From: an uncultured Eubacterium sp.
Lineage (GTDB): Bacteria; Bacillota; Clostridia; Lachnospirales; Lachnospiraceae
Direction: 5' to 3'
NCBI GenBank assembly: GCA_947573465.1
Contig: CANPET010000148.1
Coordinates: 1 to 5,106, forward strand
Length of the DNA: 5,106 nucleotides
Shown: positions 1 to 5,106 of the stretch, in pieces
Layout: each line of letters begins with the position of its first letter
How positions within the stretch are numbered: the stretch's first letter is position 1
Translations under genes and position numbers: made by a program
The notes under the pieces: generated by a model
Seen by the model: the letters and a program-made list of their open reading frames with translations, nothing else
Told to the model about the DNA's origin: nothing
Databases searched by the model: none

Positions 1-188
1 TTAATAATCTGTTCTAATATAGCATCATCGCCTGTTACAACGATAGTCATTCTTGAATATAATGGAGTCTCTGTTTCACCCACCGTTAAACTGTCGATGT
101 TATATCCTCTTCTGCTGAATAGTCCGGCAATTCTGTTTAATACACCTGATGTATTGTCAACTAATACTGATAAAACTTTCTTATTCAT
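1..188 (-). CDS. ilvN: Acetolactate synthase small (regulatory) subunit, N-terminal part
   Basis: Regulatory subunit of acetohydroxyacid synthase, which makes acetolactate or acetohydroxybutyrate in the first common step of branched-chain amino acid synthesis. In this family the small subunit stimulates the catalytic IlvB subunit and binds the feedback inhibitor valine. Only 62 residues are visible because the gene runs off the left edge; family members are usually about 160-170 aa. The visible part is the N-terminal ACT domain: a first beta strand (KKVLSVLVDN), then SGVLNRIAGLFSRRGYNI covering the ligand-binding loop and first helix, then IDSLTVGETE and the strand SRMTIVVTGD. The ATG at 186-188 is chosen because it begins directly before the ACT domain and follows AAGAGGA about 8 bases upstream. 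It has its own promoter (223-250), so it appears to start a transcription unit; ilvB is not in the window. The family assignment is secure; ilvH is an alternative name for the same gene. Confidence 0.94.
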   Translation of the reverse strand, partial: MNKKVLSVLVDNTSGVLNRIAGLFSRRGYNIDSLTVGETETPLYSRMTIVVTGDDAILEQII

Positions 189-222
189 ATGTATTTCCTC
201 TTTTCTCAATCTCTAGTATTTT

Positions 223-250
223 ATCTTACCACATATGACATTTTTGTCAA
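223..250 (-). promoter_or_regulatory. Predicted sigma-A promoter of ilvN
   Basis: On the minus strand a perfect -35 TTGACA (245-250) is followed after 16 bases by TAAGAT (223-228), a 4-of-6 match to the -10 consensus. Transcription would start near 216, giving a leader of only about 28 bases. That leaves no room for a T-box or a peptide attenuator between this promoter and the gene. The motif match is seen directly; activity is inferred. Confidence 0.7.
236..249. promoter_or_regulatory. 14-bp palindrome over the ilvN -35 box (possible operator)
   Basis: TGACA, four bases, TGTCA form a perfect inverted repeat covering five of the six -35 bases of the ilvN promoter. A protein bound here would block RNA polymerase. 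It does not look like the CodY consensus I know, and I cannot name a regulator. Arms of 5 bp are short enough to arise by chance, especially as TGACA is part of the -35 consensus. Confidence 0.3.
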
Positions 251-283
251 TAAATATAGGCTACTTTTTCTATCTCTGTCACT

Positions 284-343
284 AAAGCCACGCTACCTCG
301 ACTTTGCTTCGCTCCGTCTCGGTCGTGGCATTCGCCGCATATA
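284..343. repeat. GC-rich intergenic direct repeat, copy A
   Basis: This 60-base block matches copy B (367-425) with only four substitutions, all C/T transitions, and one single-base deletion. It is much more GC-rich than the surrounding DNA. It contains a short hairpin GTGGC-ATTC-GCCGC (325-338, one G-T wobble). An alternative outer stem pairs CCACG (288-292) with CGTGG (324-328). No ORF with a ribosome binding site uses it. It lies in the gap between the tRNA-Thr terminator and the ilvN promoter. I have the impression, from memory and unchecked, that similar GC-rich blocks recur in intergenic regions of Lachnospiraceae genomes. Confidence 0.85.
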
Positions 344-366
344 TTTTATTTAGACTCTAACATATT

Positions 367-425
367 AAAGTCACGCACCTCGACTTCGCTTTGCTCCGTC
401 TCGGTCGCGGCATTCGCCGCATATA
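367..425. repeat. GC-rich intergenic direct repeat, copy B
   Basis: This is the 59-base second copy, offset 83 bases from copy A. Its hairpin GCGGC-ATTC-GCCGC (407-420) is fully paired, where copy A has a G-T wobble. Its last bases (423-425) are also the first bases of the long hairpin at 423-487, so repeat and hairpin abut without a spacer. The spacer between copies A and B (344-366) is AT-rich and shows no feature. Confidence 0.85.
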
Positions 426-487
426 AACAAAAAAAGAAAAGATTCTTTTTGAGCAAGCTCAAAAAATTCTTTTCTTTTTTTGTTTAT
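423..487 (-). terminator. Long hairpin, probable intrinsic terminator of tRNA-Thr
   Basis: Arms 423-454 (32 nt) and 457-487 (31 nt) are complementary except for one small bulge or mismatch near 442-445. The apex is GAGC-AA-GCTC. On the minus strand, a GC-containing tip and A/T stem run into a seven-T tract (429-435), which suits termination of the tRNA transcript 24 bases after its 3' end. The A-rich 5' arm makes it symmetrical, so it could also stop + strand transcription. The stem is far longer than a terminator needs. Confidence 0.7.
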
Positions 488-510
488 GCGTGGCTTTATT
501 GCTACGCGCA

Positions 511-583
511 AGCTGCTAACGGGATTTGAACCCGTGGCCTCCGCCTTACCAAGGCGACGCTCTACCTCCTGAGCCATAGCAGC
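511..583 (-). tRNA. tRNA-Thr (anticodon GGU)
   Basis: The 73-base cloverleaf folds cleanly: acceptor GCTGCTA with TAGCAGC, D-stem GCTC/GAGC, anticodon stem TCGCC/GGCGG (one wobble), loop TTGGTAA, five-base variable region AGGCC, T-stem ACGGG/CCCGT around TTCAAAT. Positions 34-36 are GGT after T33, so it reads threonine codons ACC and ACU. The discriminator base is U. The 3' CCA is not encoded (TGC follows), so a CCA-adding enzyme must supply it. It appears monocistronic, with a promoter at 602-630 and a hairpin terminator at 423-487. Confidence 0.97.
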
Positions 584-601
584 TTGTCAAACGACTTTAA
601 A

Positions 602-630
602 ATCATATCATAATGAACACAATTTGGCAA
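602..630 (-). promoter_or_regulatory. Predicted promoter of tRNA-Thr with extended -10
   Basis: On the minus strand TTGCCA (625-630) and TATGAT (602-607) are separated by exactly 17 bases. TG stands one base ahead of the -10 hexamer (an extended -10, TGATATGAT). Transcription would begin near 595, about 12 bases before the mature tRNA 5' end, which fits a short leader removed by RNase P. Confidence 0.75.
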
Positions 631-642
631 GATTTCAAATAT

Positions 643-670
643 AAAAAATCAGATTATACACTAAGTATAA
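643..670 (-). terminator. Weak candidate terminator after the helicase gene
   Basis: Ten bases past the helicase stop, TTATAC and GTATAA (665-670 and 654-659) can form a 6-bp stem with a 5-base loop. A six-T tract (643-648 on the minus strand) follows after five bases. The stem is A/T-rich and the T tract is displaced, so it may be inefficient. No better terminator is visible between the helicase and the tRNA promoter. Confidence 0.3.
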
Positions 671-679
671 ATTTGTCTT

Positions 680-2830
680 TTATGTTACCAGTTTTAGTGA
701 AACCCGAAAGGATATTGTTCTTGGTGTATCCATTCTTTCAAACTGTATTAAATATGCACTATTCTCTTCATCTCTCTTTAAAACAGTTCCTTTTCCAAAA
801 ACTTTATGCTCTATGATATCTCCTTCTTTAATTTTTTCGATTTCAACATCCGTTAAAAATCTTTTTCTTAAATTGATATAGTCTTTTGCCTCTTTCACCA
901 ATCCTTCACTTGGTTTTTCCACATAATCTAATAACTTTTCATCAATATCTAAAATAAATCTGGAAGGATATCTGGGTGTCCTGTCAAAATTATAACCCTC
1001 TGCCTCCGTTATGTATAATTGTTTCTCTGCTCTGGTAATAGCAACAAAAGCTAATCGTCTTTCTTCTTCCATTCCTTCCATTGTTTTGATTTTCCTGGAT
1101 GGAAAGACTCCTTCATTCATACCACACAAAAACACATAGGGAAATTCCAATCCTTTTGCCGCATGAACTGTCATTAATTTTACTTTATCACCAGTATCAG
1201 CTACATCCATATTAGAAAATAACGCAATATGGTCTAAATAATGCTCTAACGTACATTCCTCACCACAAGTGGTCTCATATTCATAAATAGACTGCTTTAA
1301 TTCAGCCAGATTATCCAGTCTTTCCTGACTTCCTTCTGTTCGTAACATTCTTTCATACCCACTACTATCTAATATAGAAGATAATAACTCAGAAACTGGT
1401 CTTTCATGATATTCTTTCATAAAATTATCAATCAGACTAATAAAACTTTTAGCCTTTGTACCTGCAAAAATTTCGTTATCAATATTTATTTTCAAAGCAT
1501 CATACAACGTACATTGATTCTTGTCGACATATTCTTTTAAAAAATCTATTCGTCTTTTTCCTATATTTCTTTTTGGAACATTTACTATCCGAAGAAAAGA
1601 TAAATCGTCCTGATATGCTATCATTCTTAAATAAGACAATATATCCTTTATTTCCATTCTTCCGAAAAACTGTACACCACTATAAATACTATATGGCACC
1701 TTATATTTCATTAATGCTTCTTCCACTGCTCTTGTTACATAATGAGCCCGGTATAACACTGTAATATCCCTATAGCCTACTCCATCAGAATGCAATTCCT
1801 GTATTTTATCTGCAATCCATTCTGCCTCGAAAACAGAACTTTTGCCATGATAACAGACGACCTTATTTCCTGATTCTAACATAGGAACGAGACCTTTCTC
1901 AATTCTATGTACATTATTAGAAATCAAAGAATTCGCTACAGACAATATCTCCGGTGTAGAACGATAGTTTTTCATCATCATAATCGTCTTCGTTTCTGCA
2001 AAATTCTTGTCAAAATCAAGAAGATATTTTACATTAGCTCCTCTCCATGTATATATGGTCTGATCCGTATCTCCTACCACAAACAAATTCTTATGATAAT
2101 CACATAATACACACATTAACTGGTATTGTAATGCATCAATATCCTGAAACTCATCAATCATAATGTATTCCAAACGCTTTTGCCATTTCAATTTAATATC
2201 TTCATATTGTTCAAAAATATATAAAGAAAACTTAATTAAATCATTATAATCTAGTCCAAAGCACTTCTTTTCCTGATATAAATATCCCCAAAATATAATA
2301 TCATCTGTTGTTTTTGCATTCTCATATTTTTCTTTCAGCTTTTCAAGAGACATGTTTATCATATGATGATAGTATTCCGGCTCTTTCATTAACTTCTTAA
2401 TCTCTATCATATCTCTTGCTTTACTAAAAGTCTTATCACGCAGTGTCAGACCTCGCTCCTCATATATAATTTTCAGCATAGAATCTATATCACTATTATC
2501 TAAAACAAGAAAACTTTTCGGATAAGAAACAGCATAACTGTCCTCCTGCAATATAGATACACAAAATCCATGAAAAGTATTGATATACCCCGTATCACTG
2601 TCACCTGTTAAATTATGAATACGCTGGCGCATCTCATTAGCAGACTTATTCGTAAATGTAACGCACAAAATATTACCTGGTAAAATTCCAAGTTCATTTA
2701 CCAGATATGCAAACCTATGAGACAATGCACGTGTCTTTCCTGAACCTGCTCCGGCAATCACTCGTACAAAGCCTTCTGTAGATGTTACTGCTTCTAATTG
2801 TTCCTCATTTAAATTCTCTAAAATCTCCAT
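680..2830 (-). CDS. UvrD/PcrA-family ATP-dependent DNA helicase (SF1A)
   Basis: A 3'-5' DNA helicase of the UvrD/PcrA/Rep group, expected to act in nucleotide excision repair, replication restart or removal of protein roadblocks. The 716 residues contain every superfamily 1A motif: LNEEQ (Q motif, 7-11), Walker A AGAGSGKT (26-33), Ia VTFTNKSANEM (57-67), Ib TFHGFC (85-90), Walker B IDEFQD (225-230), III VVGDTDQTIYTWRGA (251-265), IV KNYRS (287-291), V TVHAAKGLEF (554-563), VI RRLAFVAITRAE (591-602). Residues about 668-716 (GDIIEHKVFGKGTVL) match the PcrA C-terminal Tudor-like domain that contacts RNA polymerase. The ATG at 2828-2830 is chosen because GAGGTG lies 5 bases upstream; an upstream in-frame ATG would begin inside the rlmB terminator. 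It is transcribed alone from 2856-2884 under a LexA-like box. It could be the main PcrA or a paralogue: motif II is DEFQDID where PcrA usually has DEYQDTN, so no symbol is given. Confidence 0.95.
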   Translation of the reverse strand: MEILENLNEEQLEAVTSTEGFVRVIAGAGSGKTRALSHRFAYLVNELGILPGNILCVTFTNKSANEMRQRIHNLTGDSDTGYINTFHGFCVSILQEDSYAVSYPKSFLVLDNSDIDSMLKIIYEERGLTLRDKTFSKARDMIEIKKLMKEPEYYHHMINMSLEKLKEKYENAKTTDDIIFWGYLYQEKKCFGLDYNDLIKFSLYIFEQYEDIKLKWQKRLEYIMIDEFQDIDALQYQLMCVLCDYHKNLFVVGDTDQTIYTWRGANVKYLLDFDKNFAETKTIMMMKNYRSTPEILSVANSLISNNVHRIEKGLVPMLESGNKVVCYHGKSSVFEAEWIADKIQELHSDGVGYRDITVLYRAHYVTRAVEEALMKYKVPYSIYSGVQFFGRMEIKDILSYLRMIAYQDDLSFLRIVNVPKRNIGKRRIDFLKEYVDKNQCTLYDALKINIDNEIFAGTKAKSFISLIDNFMKEYHERPVSELLSSILDSSGYERMLRTEGSQERLDNLAELKQSIYEYETTCGEECTLEHYLDHIALFSNMDVADTGDKVKLMTVHAAKGLEFPYVFLCGMNEGVFPSRKIKTMEGMEEERRLAFVAITRAEKQLYITEAEGYNFDRTPRYPSRFILDIDEKLLDYVEKPSEGLVKEAKDYINLRKRFLTDVEIEKIKEGDIIEHKVFGKGTVLKRDEENSAYLIQFERMDTPRTISFRVSLKLVT

Positions 2831-2835
2831 TGCTC

Positions 2836-2841
2836 CACCTC
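2836..2841 (-). promoter_or_regulatory. Ribosome binding site that fixes the helicase start
   Basis: GAGGTG on the minus strand is a perfect match to the anti-Shine-Dalgarno sequence and sits 5 bases before the ATG at 2830. It supports this start over the in-frame ATG 32 codons upstream, which has no such site. Confidence 0.85.
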
Positions 2842-2854
2842 GAACGTTTGTTCT
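2841..2854. promoter_or_regulatory. LexA (DinR/SOS) box candidate on the helicase promoter
   Basis: Read on the + strand this is CGAACGTTTGTTCT, that is CGAAC-N4-GTTCT. It keeps nine of the ten outer positions of the symmetrical Gram-positive LexA site CGAAC-N4-GTTCG. It begins one base after the -10 hexamer, covers the predicted transcription start (about 2849), and touches the ribosome binding site by one base, a classic repressor position. Regulation by LexA is inferred; lexA is not in the window. Confidence 0.65.
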
Positions 2855-2855
2855 T

Positions 2856-2884
2856 ATTATATCTATTTTAATAAAATTCGTCAA
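2856..2884 (-). promoter_or_regulatory. Predicted strong sigma-A promoter of the helicase gene
   Basis: On the minus strand TTGACG (2879-2884, 5 of 6) is followed after exactly 17 bases by a perfect TATAAT (2856-2861). It lies between the rlmB terminator and the helicase start, so the helicase forms its own transcription unit. Such a near-consensus promoter would be highly active unless repressed, which fits the overlapping LexA-like box. Confidence 0.85.
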
Positions 2885-2902
2885 TTTTTTTTCATAAAAC
2901 GC

Positions 2903-2932
2903 AAAAAAGGATGCTCCATTGAACATCTTTTT
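2903..2932 (-). terminator. Intrinsic terminator of the cysS-mrnC-rlmB operon
   Basis: On the minus strand GATGTTC (2921-2927) pairs with GAGCATC (2910-2916) around the tetraloop AATG, with one T-G wobble. One C then six T residues (2903-2908) follow, and a five-A tract precedes the stem. It begins 16 bases after the rlmB stop codon, separating the operon from the helicase gene. Confidence 0.85.
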
Positions 2933-2948
2933 AACTTATTTCAAATAA

Positions 2949-3689
2949 TTAATTTATTCTTTGTCGCACTATCTCGTATGCCAGCACTCCTGCTGCCACG
3001 GATGCATTGAGTGAATCAATATCCCCAAACATAGGTATTGATGCCACAAAATCGCATTTTTCTTTTACCAGACGACTGACACCTTTTCCTTCATTTCCAA
3101 TTACCAAACCGATTGCACCTTTCAAATCCAATTCATACATAGTGGTTCCACCCATATCTGCGCAAACAAACCATAAGCCTCTATCTTTTAATTCCTCTAT
3201 GGTCTTTGCGATATTTGTAACCTTTGCTACTGGTGTATGATTAATTGCTCCTGCCGATGCTTTCACCGCAGTAGCAGTAAGTCCCGCTGCTCTATGCTTT
3301 GGAATAATTACTCCATGCGCTCCAGCCAGATTTGCAGTTCTGATAATCGCTCCCAAATTGTGTGGATCTTCAATATCGTCTAATATCACAACAAATGGTG
3401 ACTCACCTTTTTCCTCTGCCCTCTTTAAAATATCATCAACAGTTGCATACTCATACGCTGCAATATAGGCAATTACACCTTGATGTTTTCCTGTTTCTGA
3501 CATCTGCTCCAACCGCTCTTTTTTTACATATTGAATCACTGTATCATGCTTTTTTGCCTCTCGTAAAACAGTGTTCATAGACCCTTCCTTACAATGTTCC
3601 AAGACAAATAACTTATCCACTGTCTTTCCTGCCCGAAAAGCTTCAATTACAGCATTTCTTCCTTCTATTACAAACTCTTCGTATCTCAC
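2949..3689 (-). CDS. rlmB: 23S rRNA (guanosine-2'-O-)-methyltransferase RlmB (TrmH family, group 3)
   Basis: SAM-dependent SPOUT methyltransferase; the E. coli family member 2'-O-methylates G2251 in the peptidyl-transferase P loop of 23S rRNA. The 246-aa length is typical. An N-terminal L30e-like RNA-binding domain starts at IEGRNAVIEAF (8-18) and ends near HQGVIAYIA (69-77). The SPOUT domain carries motif 1 LDDIEDPHNLGAIIRTA (103-119, with N111 and R117 expected in catalysis), motif 2 LVIGNEGKGVS (195-205), and motif 3 IPMFGDIDSLNASVAAGV (218-235), which form the knotted SAM site. The start codon is GTG (3687-3689), with GAGGT 5 bases before it. No upstream ATG fits, and the next Met (38) would cut into the L30e domain. 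It follows mrnC by 3 bases, so translation is probably coupled. Substrate position is inferred from the family; a related TrmH-group enzyme acting on another rRNA or tRNA site is possible. Confidence 0.93.
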   Translation of the reverse strand: MRYEEFVIEGRNAVIEAFRAGKTVDKLFVLEHCKEGSMNTVLREAKKHDTVIQYVKKERLEQMSETGKHQGVIAYIAAYEYATVDDILKRAEEKGESPFVVILDDIEDPHNLGAIIRTANLAGAHGVIIPKHRAAGLTATAVKASAGAINHTPVAKVTNIAKTIEELKDRGLWFVCADMGGTTMYELDLKGAIGLVIGNEGKGVSRLVKEKCDFVASIPMFGDIDSLNASVAAGVLAYEIVRQRIN

Positions 3690-3692
3690 AAT

Positions 3693-4127
3693 TTACCTCG
3701 CCTTTTCTATACACGTAATGCACTTTTTAATCAGCTCCATCATTCTTTCGGACTGTCCTGTCAGATAAAGCCATCCCATCAGTGCTTCAAATCCGGTAGC
3801 TGTTCTATAGTCTGACATCGATGCATTCTTCGCTCTTGTTACAGCCTTCGCATTTCGTCCACGCTTATAGATTTTCACTTCTTCCTCTGTCAAATCATCC
3901 ATAATAAAATGAATCATTTTTGCCTGTGTTTCTGCTTTTACCAGATTGGAAGCTGCTTTATGTATCTTGTTGACCTGACGATTCGCCTCATCAACAATTA
4001 CTGTTCTAACAATGACCTCATAAATACCATCACCAATATAAGCCAATGTCAATGGAGAATAATCAATGATATTAATCTCTTCCAGCTCCATATTCTGTTT
4101 TATGATATTAAACAAATCTCTATCCAT
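3693..4127 (-). CDS. mrnC: Mini-ribonuclease III (MrnC)
   Basis: Double-strand-specific endoribonuclease of Gram-positive bacteria. In Bacillus subtilis it matures the ends of 23S rRNA, a step stimulated by ribosomal protein L3. The 144-aa protein is only an RNase III catalytic domain, with no dsRNA-binding domain, as is normal for this family. Visible signatures are LAYIGDGIYEVIVR (28-41), holding the catalytic D33 and E37; KRGRNAK (88-94), a basic patch; and DYRTATGFEALMGWLYL (106-122), with metal-ligand candidate E114. The ATG at 4125-4127 is the only start in this frame after the cysS stop; its nearest AGGA lies 15 bases upstream and overlaps the cysS stop, a wider spacing than usual. It is 17 bases after cysS and 3 bases before rlmB, which keeps the cysS-mrnC-rlmB order known from Bacillus. 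Two of the three genes act on 23S rRNA. Confidence 0.95.
   Translation of the reverse strand: MDRDLFNIIKQNMELEEINIIDYSPLTLAYIGDGIYEVIVRTVIVDEANRQVNKIHKAASNLVKAETQAKMIHFIMDDLTEEEVKIYKRGRNAKAVTRAKNASMSDYRTATGFEALMGWLYLTGQSERMMELIKKCITCIEKAR
3695..3699 (-). promoter_or_regulatory. rlmB ribosome binding site inside the end of mrnC
   Basis: GAGGT on the minus strand overlaps the last codons and the first base read of the mrnC stop, and stands 5 bases before the GTG start. It decides the GTG start and implies that ribosomes finishing mrnC can reinitiate on rlmB. Confidence 0.75.
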
Positions 4128-4144
4128 AAAATTTTCTGACTTTC

Positions 4145-5106
4145 CTACTGAATTTCGTATGTTGTTCCTTCTCTAGTATCTTTCAGTATAATTCCTTTTG
4201 ATGCTAACTCATCTCTAATGGAATCCGCTGTGGCAAAATCTCTGTCCTTTTTCGCCTGAGCACGCTTTTCAATCATTTCCATAATATATGTTTCCATCTC
4301 GCCATCTACAGATGTCTGCTGTTCATTTACAATTTCACCTGCAGTAAGATTTAGAGACAATACATAATCAAAATCTTTAATAATATAAAGTTTTGTTGCA
4401 TCATTTGTATCTACCTTCAGCACATCATATACCATAGTAATACCGGAAGCAGTGTTCATATCATTCCCTACCACTTCTATAAATTTCTGCTTATACTCAG
4501 CAGCCAAATTTGTATCCACATCACCACTGGCGTCTAACTTTGCAATTCGATTTCTTAACTTTTTATATCCTGCTGCCACAGAATCAAGCACTTCATAACT
4601 AAATTCCAAAGGCTTTCTATAATGTGACTGTAAGCAGAACATTCTATAAACGATAGGATCGTATCCTTTCTCTTCCAATAATGAAACAGTAAGAAAATCA
4701 CCCTTTGACTTACTCATCTTTCCACTTTTATCATTCAAGTGATGTACATGGAACCAGTAATTACACCACTTATGTCCCAGATATGCCTCACTCTGTGCAA
4801 TCTCATTCGTGTGATGTGGGAATATATTGTCAATTCCACCGCAGTGTAAATCAAGGTTCTCCCCAAGATGTTTTAAACTAATGCATGAGCATTCGATATG
4901 CCATCCAGGATAACCTACACCCCATGGGCTATCCCATTTTAATTCCTGATTGTCAAACTTTGATTTTGTAAACCAAAGAACAAAATCTGTTTTGTTTTTC
5001 TTATTTTCATCTTCATCTACATCATCTCTTACCCCTACCATAAGTTCCTCTTCATTATGGCTGGAAAGTGTATAATATTCTTTTAACTTTGACGTATCGA
5101 AATAAA
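4145..5106 (-). CDS. cysS: Cysteinyl-tRNA synthetase, C-terminal two thirds
   Basis: Class Ia aminoacyl-tRNA synthetase that charges tRNA-Cys. The gene runs off the right edge; the frame stays open from the ATG at 5041 to 5104, giving 319 residues of a protein normally about 465 aa. That internal Met is not the start, since the upstream residues (FDTSKLKEYYTLSS) continue the conserved protein. The HIGH motif and first zinc ligand are outside the window. Visible, counted from the codon at 5102-5104: GYPGWHIECS with zinc-ligand C72; FPHHTNEIAQSE with zinc ligands H97 and E101; the ATP-binding KMSKS (129-133, bases 4706-4720); then the helical DALR-type domain from about SYEVLDSVAAGYKKLRNR; and the C-terminal region RDFATADSIRDEL with the usual ending GIILKDTREGTTYEIQ. 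It stops with TAG, 17 bases before mrnC. No defect is seen. Confidence 0.98.
   Translation of the reverse strand, partial: YFDTSKLKEYYTLSSHNEEELMVGVRDDVDEDENKKNKTDFVLWFTKSKFDNQELKWDSPWGVGYPGWHIECSCISLKHLGENLDLHCGGIDNIFPHHTNEIAQSEAYLGHKWCNYWFHVHHLNDKSGKMSKSKGDFLTVSLLEEKGYDPIVYRMFCLQSHYRKPLEFSYEVLDSVAAGYKKLRNRIAKLDASGDVDTNLAAEYKQKFIEVVGNDMNTASGITMVYDVLKVDTNDATKLYIIKDFDYVLSLNLTAGEIVNEQQTSVDGEMETYIMEMIEKRAQAKKDRDFATADSIRDELASKGIILKDTREGTTYEIQ

Larger units (their letters stand above)
283..498. repeat. Composite intergenic element bounded by 11-bp inverted repeats
   Basis: TAAAGCCACGC at 283-293, the outer edge of copy A, recurs exactly inverted as GCGTGGCTTTA at 488-498. Copy B carries the same end with one change, TAAAGTCACGC at 366-376. 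The 216-bp segment thus holds two direct repeat units, one long hairpin and a third inverted end, which suggests one modular element inserted or grown next to the tRNA. No transposase gene and no clear target-site duplication is visible, so calling it mobile is inference. Confidence 0.45.

Noticed and set aside
284..425. CRISPR array from the two direct repeats
   Set aside because: There are only two units, they are about 60 bases long and imperfect, with a single AT-rich 23-base spacer and no cas genes.
371..577. 68-codon minus-strand reading frame crossing the tRNA, the long hairpin and repeat copy B
   Set aside because: It is a translation of the tRNA gene (its GSNPVS segment comes from the T arm) and of non-coding repeats; there is no coding reason for it.
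283..583. Integration site of a mobile element at tRNA-Thr
   Set aside because: No integrase, phage gene or duplicated tRNA 3' end is present; the repeats do not copy tRNA sequence.
613..816. 67-codon plus-strand frame over the tRNA promoter and helicase 3' end
   Set aside because: It starts within the tRNA promoter spacer, overlaps the helicase C-terminal codons antisense, has low-complexity hydrophobic residues and no recognisable family.
1456..2107. Plus-strand frames at 1456-1764 and 1907-2107
   Set aside because: Both lie antisense within the conserved helicase coding region, have no ribosome binding site I can see, and resemble no protein family.
2831..2926. Upstream in-frame ATG extending the helicase by 32 residues
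   Set aside because: It begins inside the rlmB terminator, runs through the -35, -10 and LexA-like box, lacks a good ribosome binding site, and adds residues ahead of the normal family N-terminus.
3007..4139. Plus-strand frames of 65-77 codons opposite rlmB and mrnC
   Set aside because: They are antisense shadows of conserved genes; their composition follows from the complementary codons.
1..5106. A new defence, toxin-antitoxin or biosynthetic system
   Set aside because: Every sizeable gene belongs to a known housekeeping family. Only the non-coding repeats and regulatory sites remain unexplained.

Overview
The window reads as a piece of chromosomal housekeeping DNA from an AT-rich, low-GC Gram-positive bacterium. 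It is most likely a clostridial species of the Lachnospiraceae type. The basis is the Firmicute gene order cysS-mrnC-rlmB, strong Shine-Dalgarno sites, TTGACA/TATAAT promoters, a Gram-positive LexA-type box, and a CysRS sequence that resembles Lachnospiraceae proteins as I remember them. No database search was possible. All supported genes lie on the minus strand, so transcription runs from high to low coordinates.

Right part (5106 to about 2903) is an RNA and translation operon: the 3' two thirds of cysS (cysteinyl-tRNA synthetase), mrnC (Mini-ribonuclease III, 23S rRNA maturation) and rlmB (TrmH-family 23S rRNA 2'-O-methyltransferase, GTG start). Gaps are 17 and 3 bases. The operon ends at a clear intrinsic terminator (2903-2932).

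Middle part (2884 to 680) is an independent unit. A near-consensus promoter (TTGACG, 17-bp spacer, TATAAT) drives a 716-aa UvrD/PcrA-family DNA helicase with all superfamily 1A motifs and a PcrA-like C-terminal domain. A LexA/SOS-box-like palindrome (2841-2854) sits between the -10 hexamer and the ribosome binding site. The sequence therefore predicts a DNA-damage-inducible helicase separate from the operon in front of it.

Left part: a monocistronic tRNA-Thr(GGU) gene (511-583) has its own extended -10 promoter (602-630) and is followed by a very long A/T-rich hairpin (423-487). The next stretch, down to the promoter of ilvN, holds two 60-base, GC-rich, imperfect direct repeats. Together with an inverted 11-base copy of their end, they bracket a 216-bp composite intergenic element (283-498). 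The window ends inside ilvN (acetolactate synthase small subunit, N-terminal 62 residues), which has a promoter with a perfect TTGACA -35 box overlapped by a 14-bp palindrome.

I see no prophage, transposase, CRISPR array, toxin-antitoxin or defence system. The points most worth a second look are the LexA-type operator on the helicase gene and the composite repeat element beside the tRNA.
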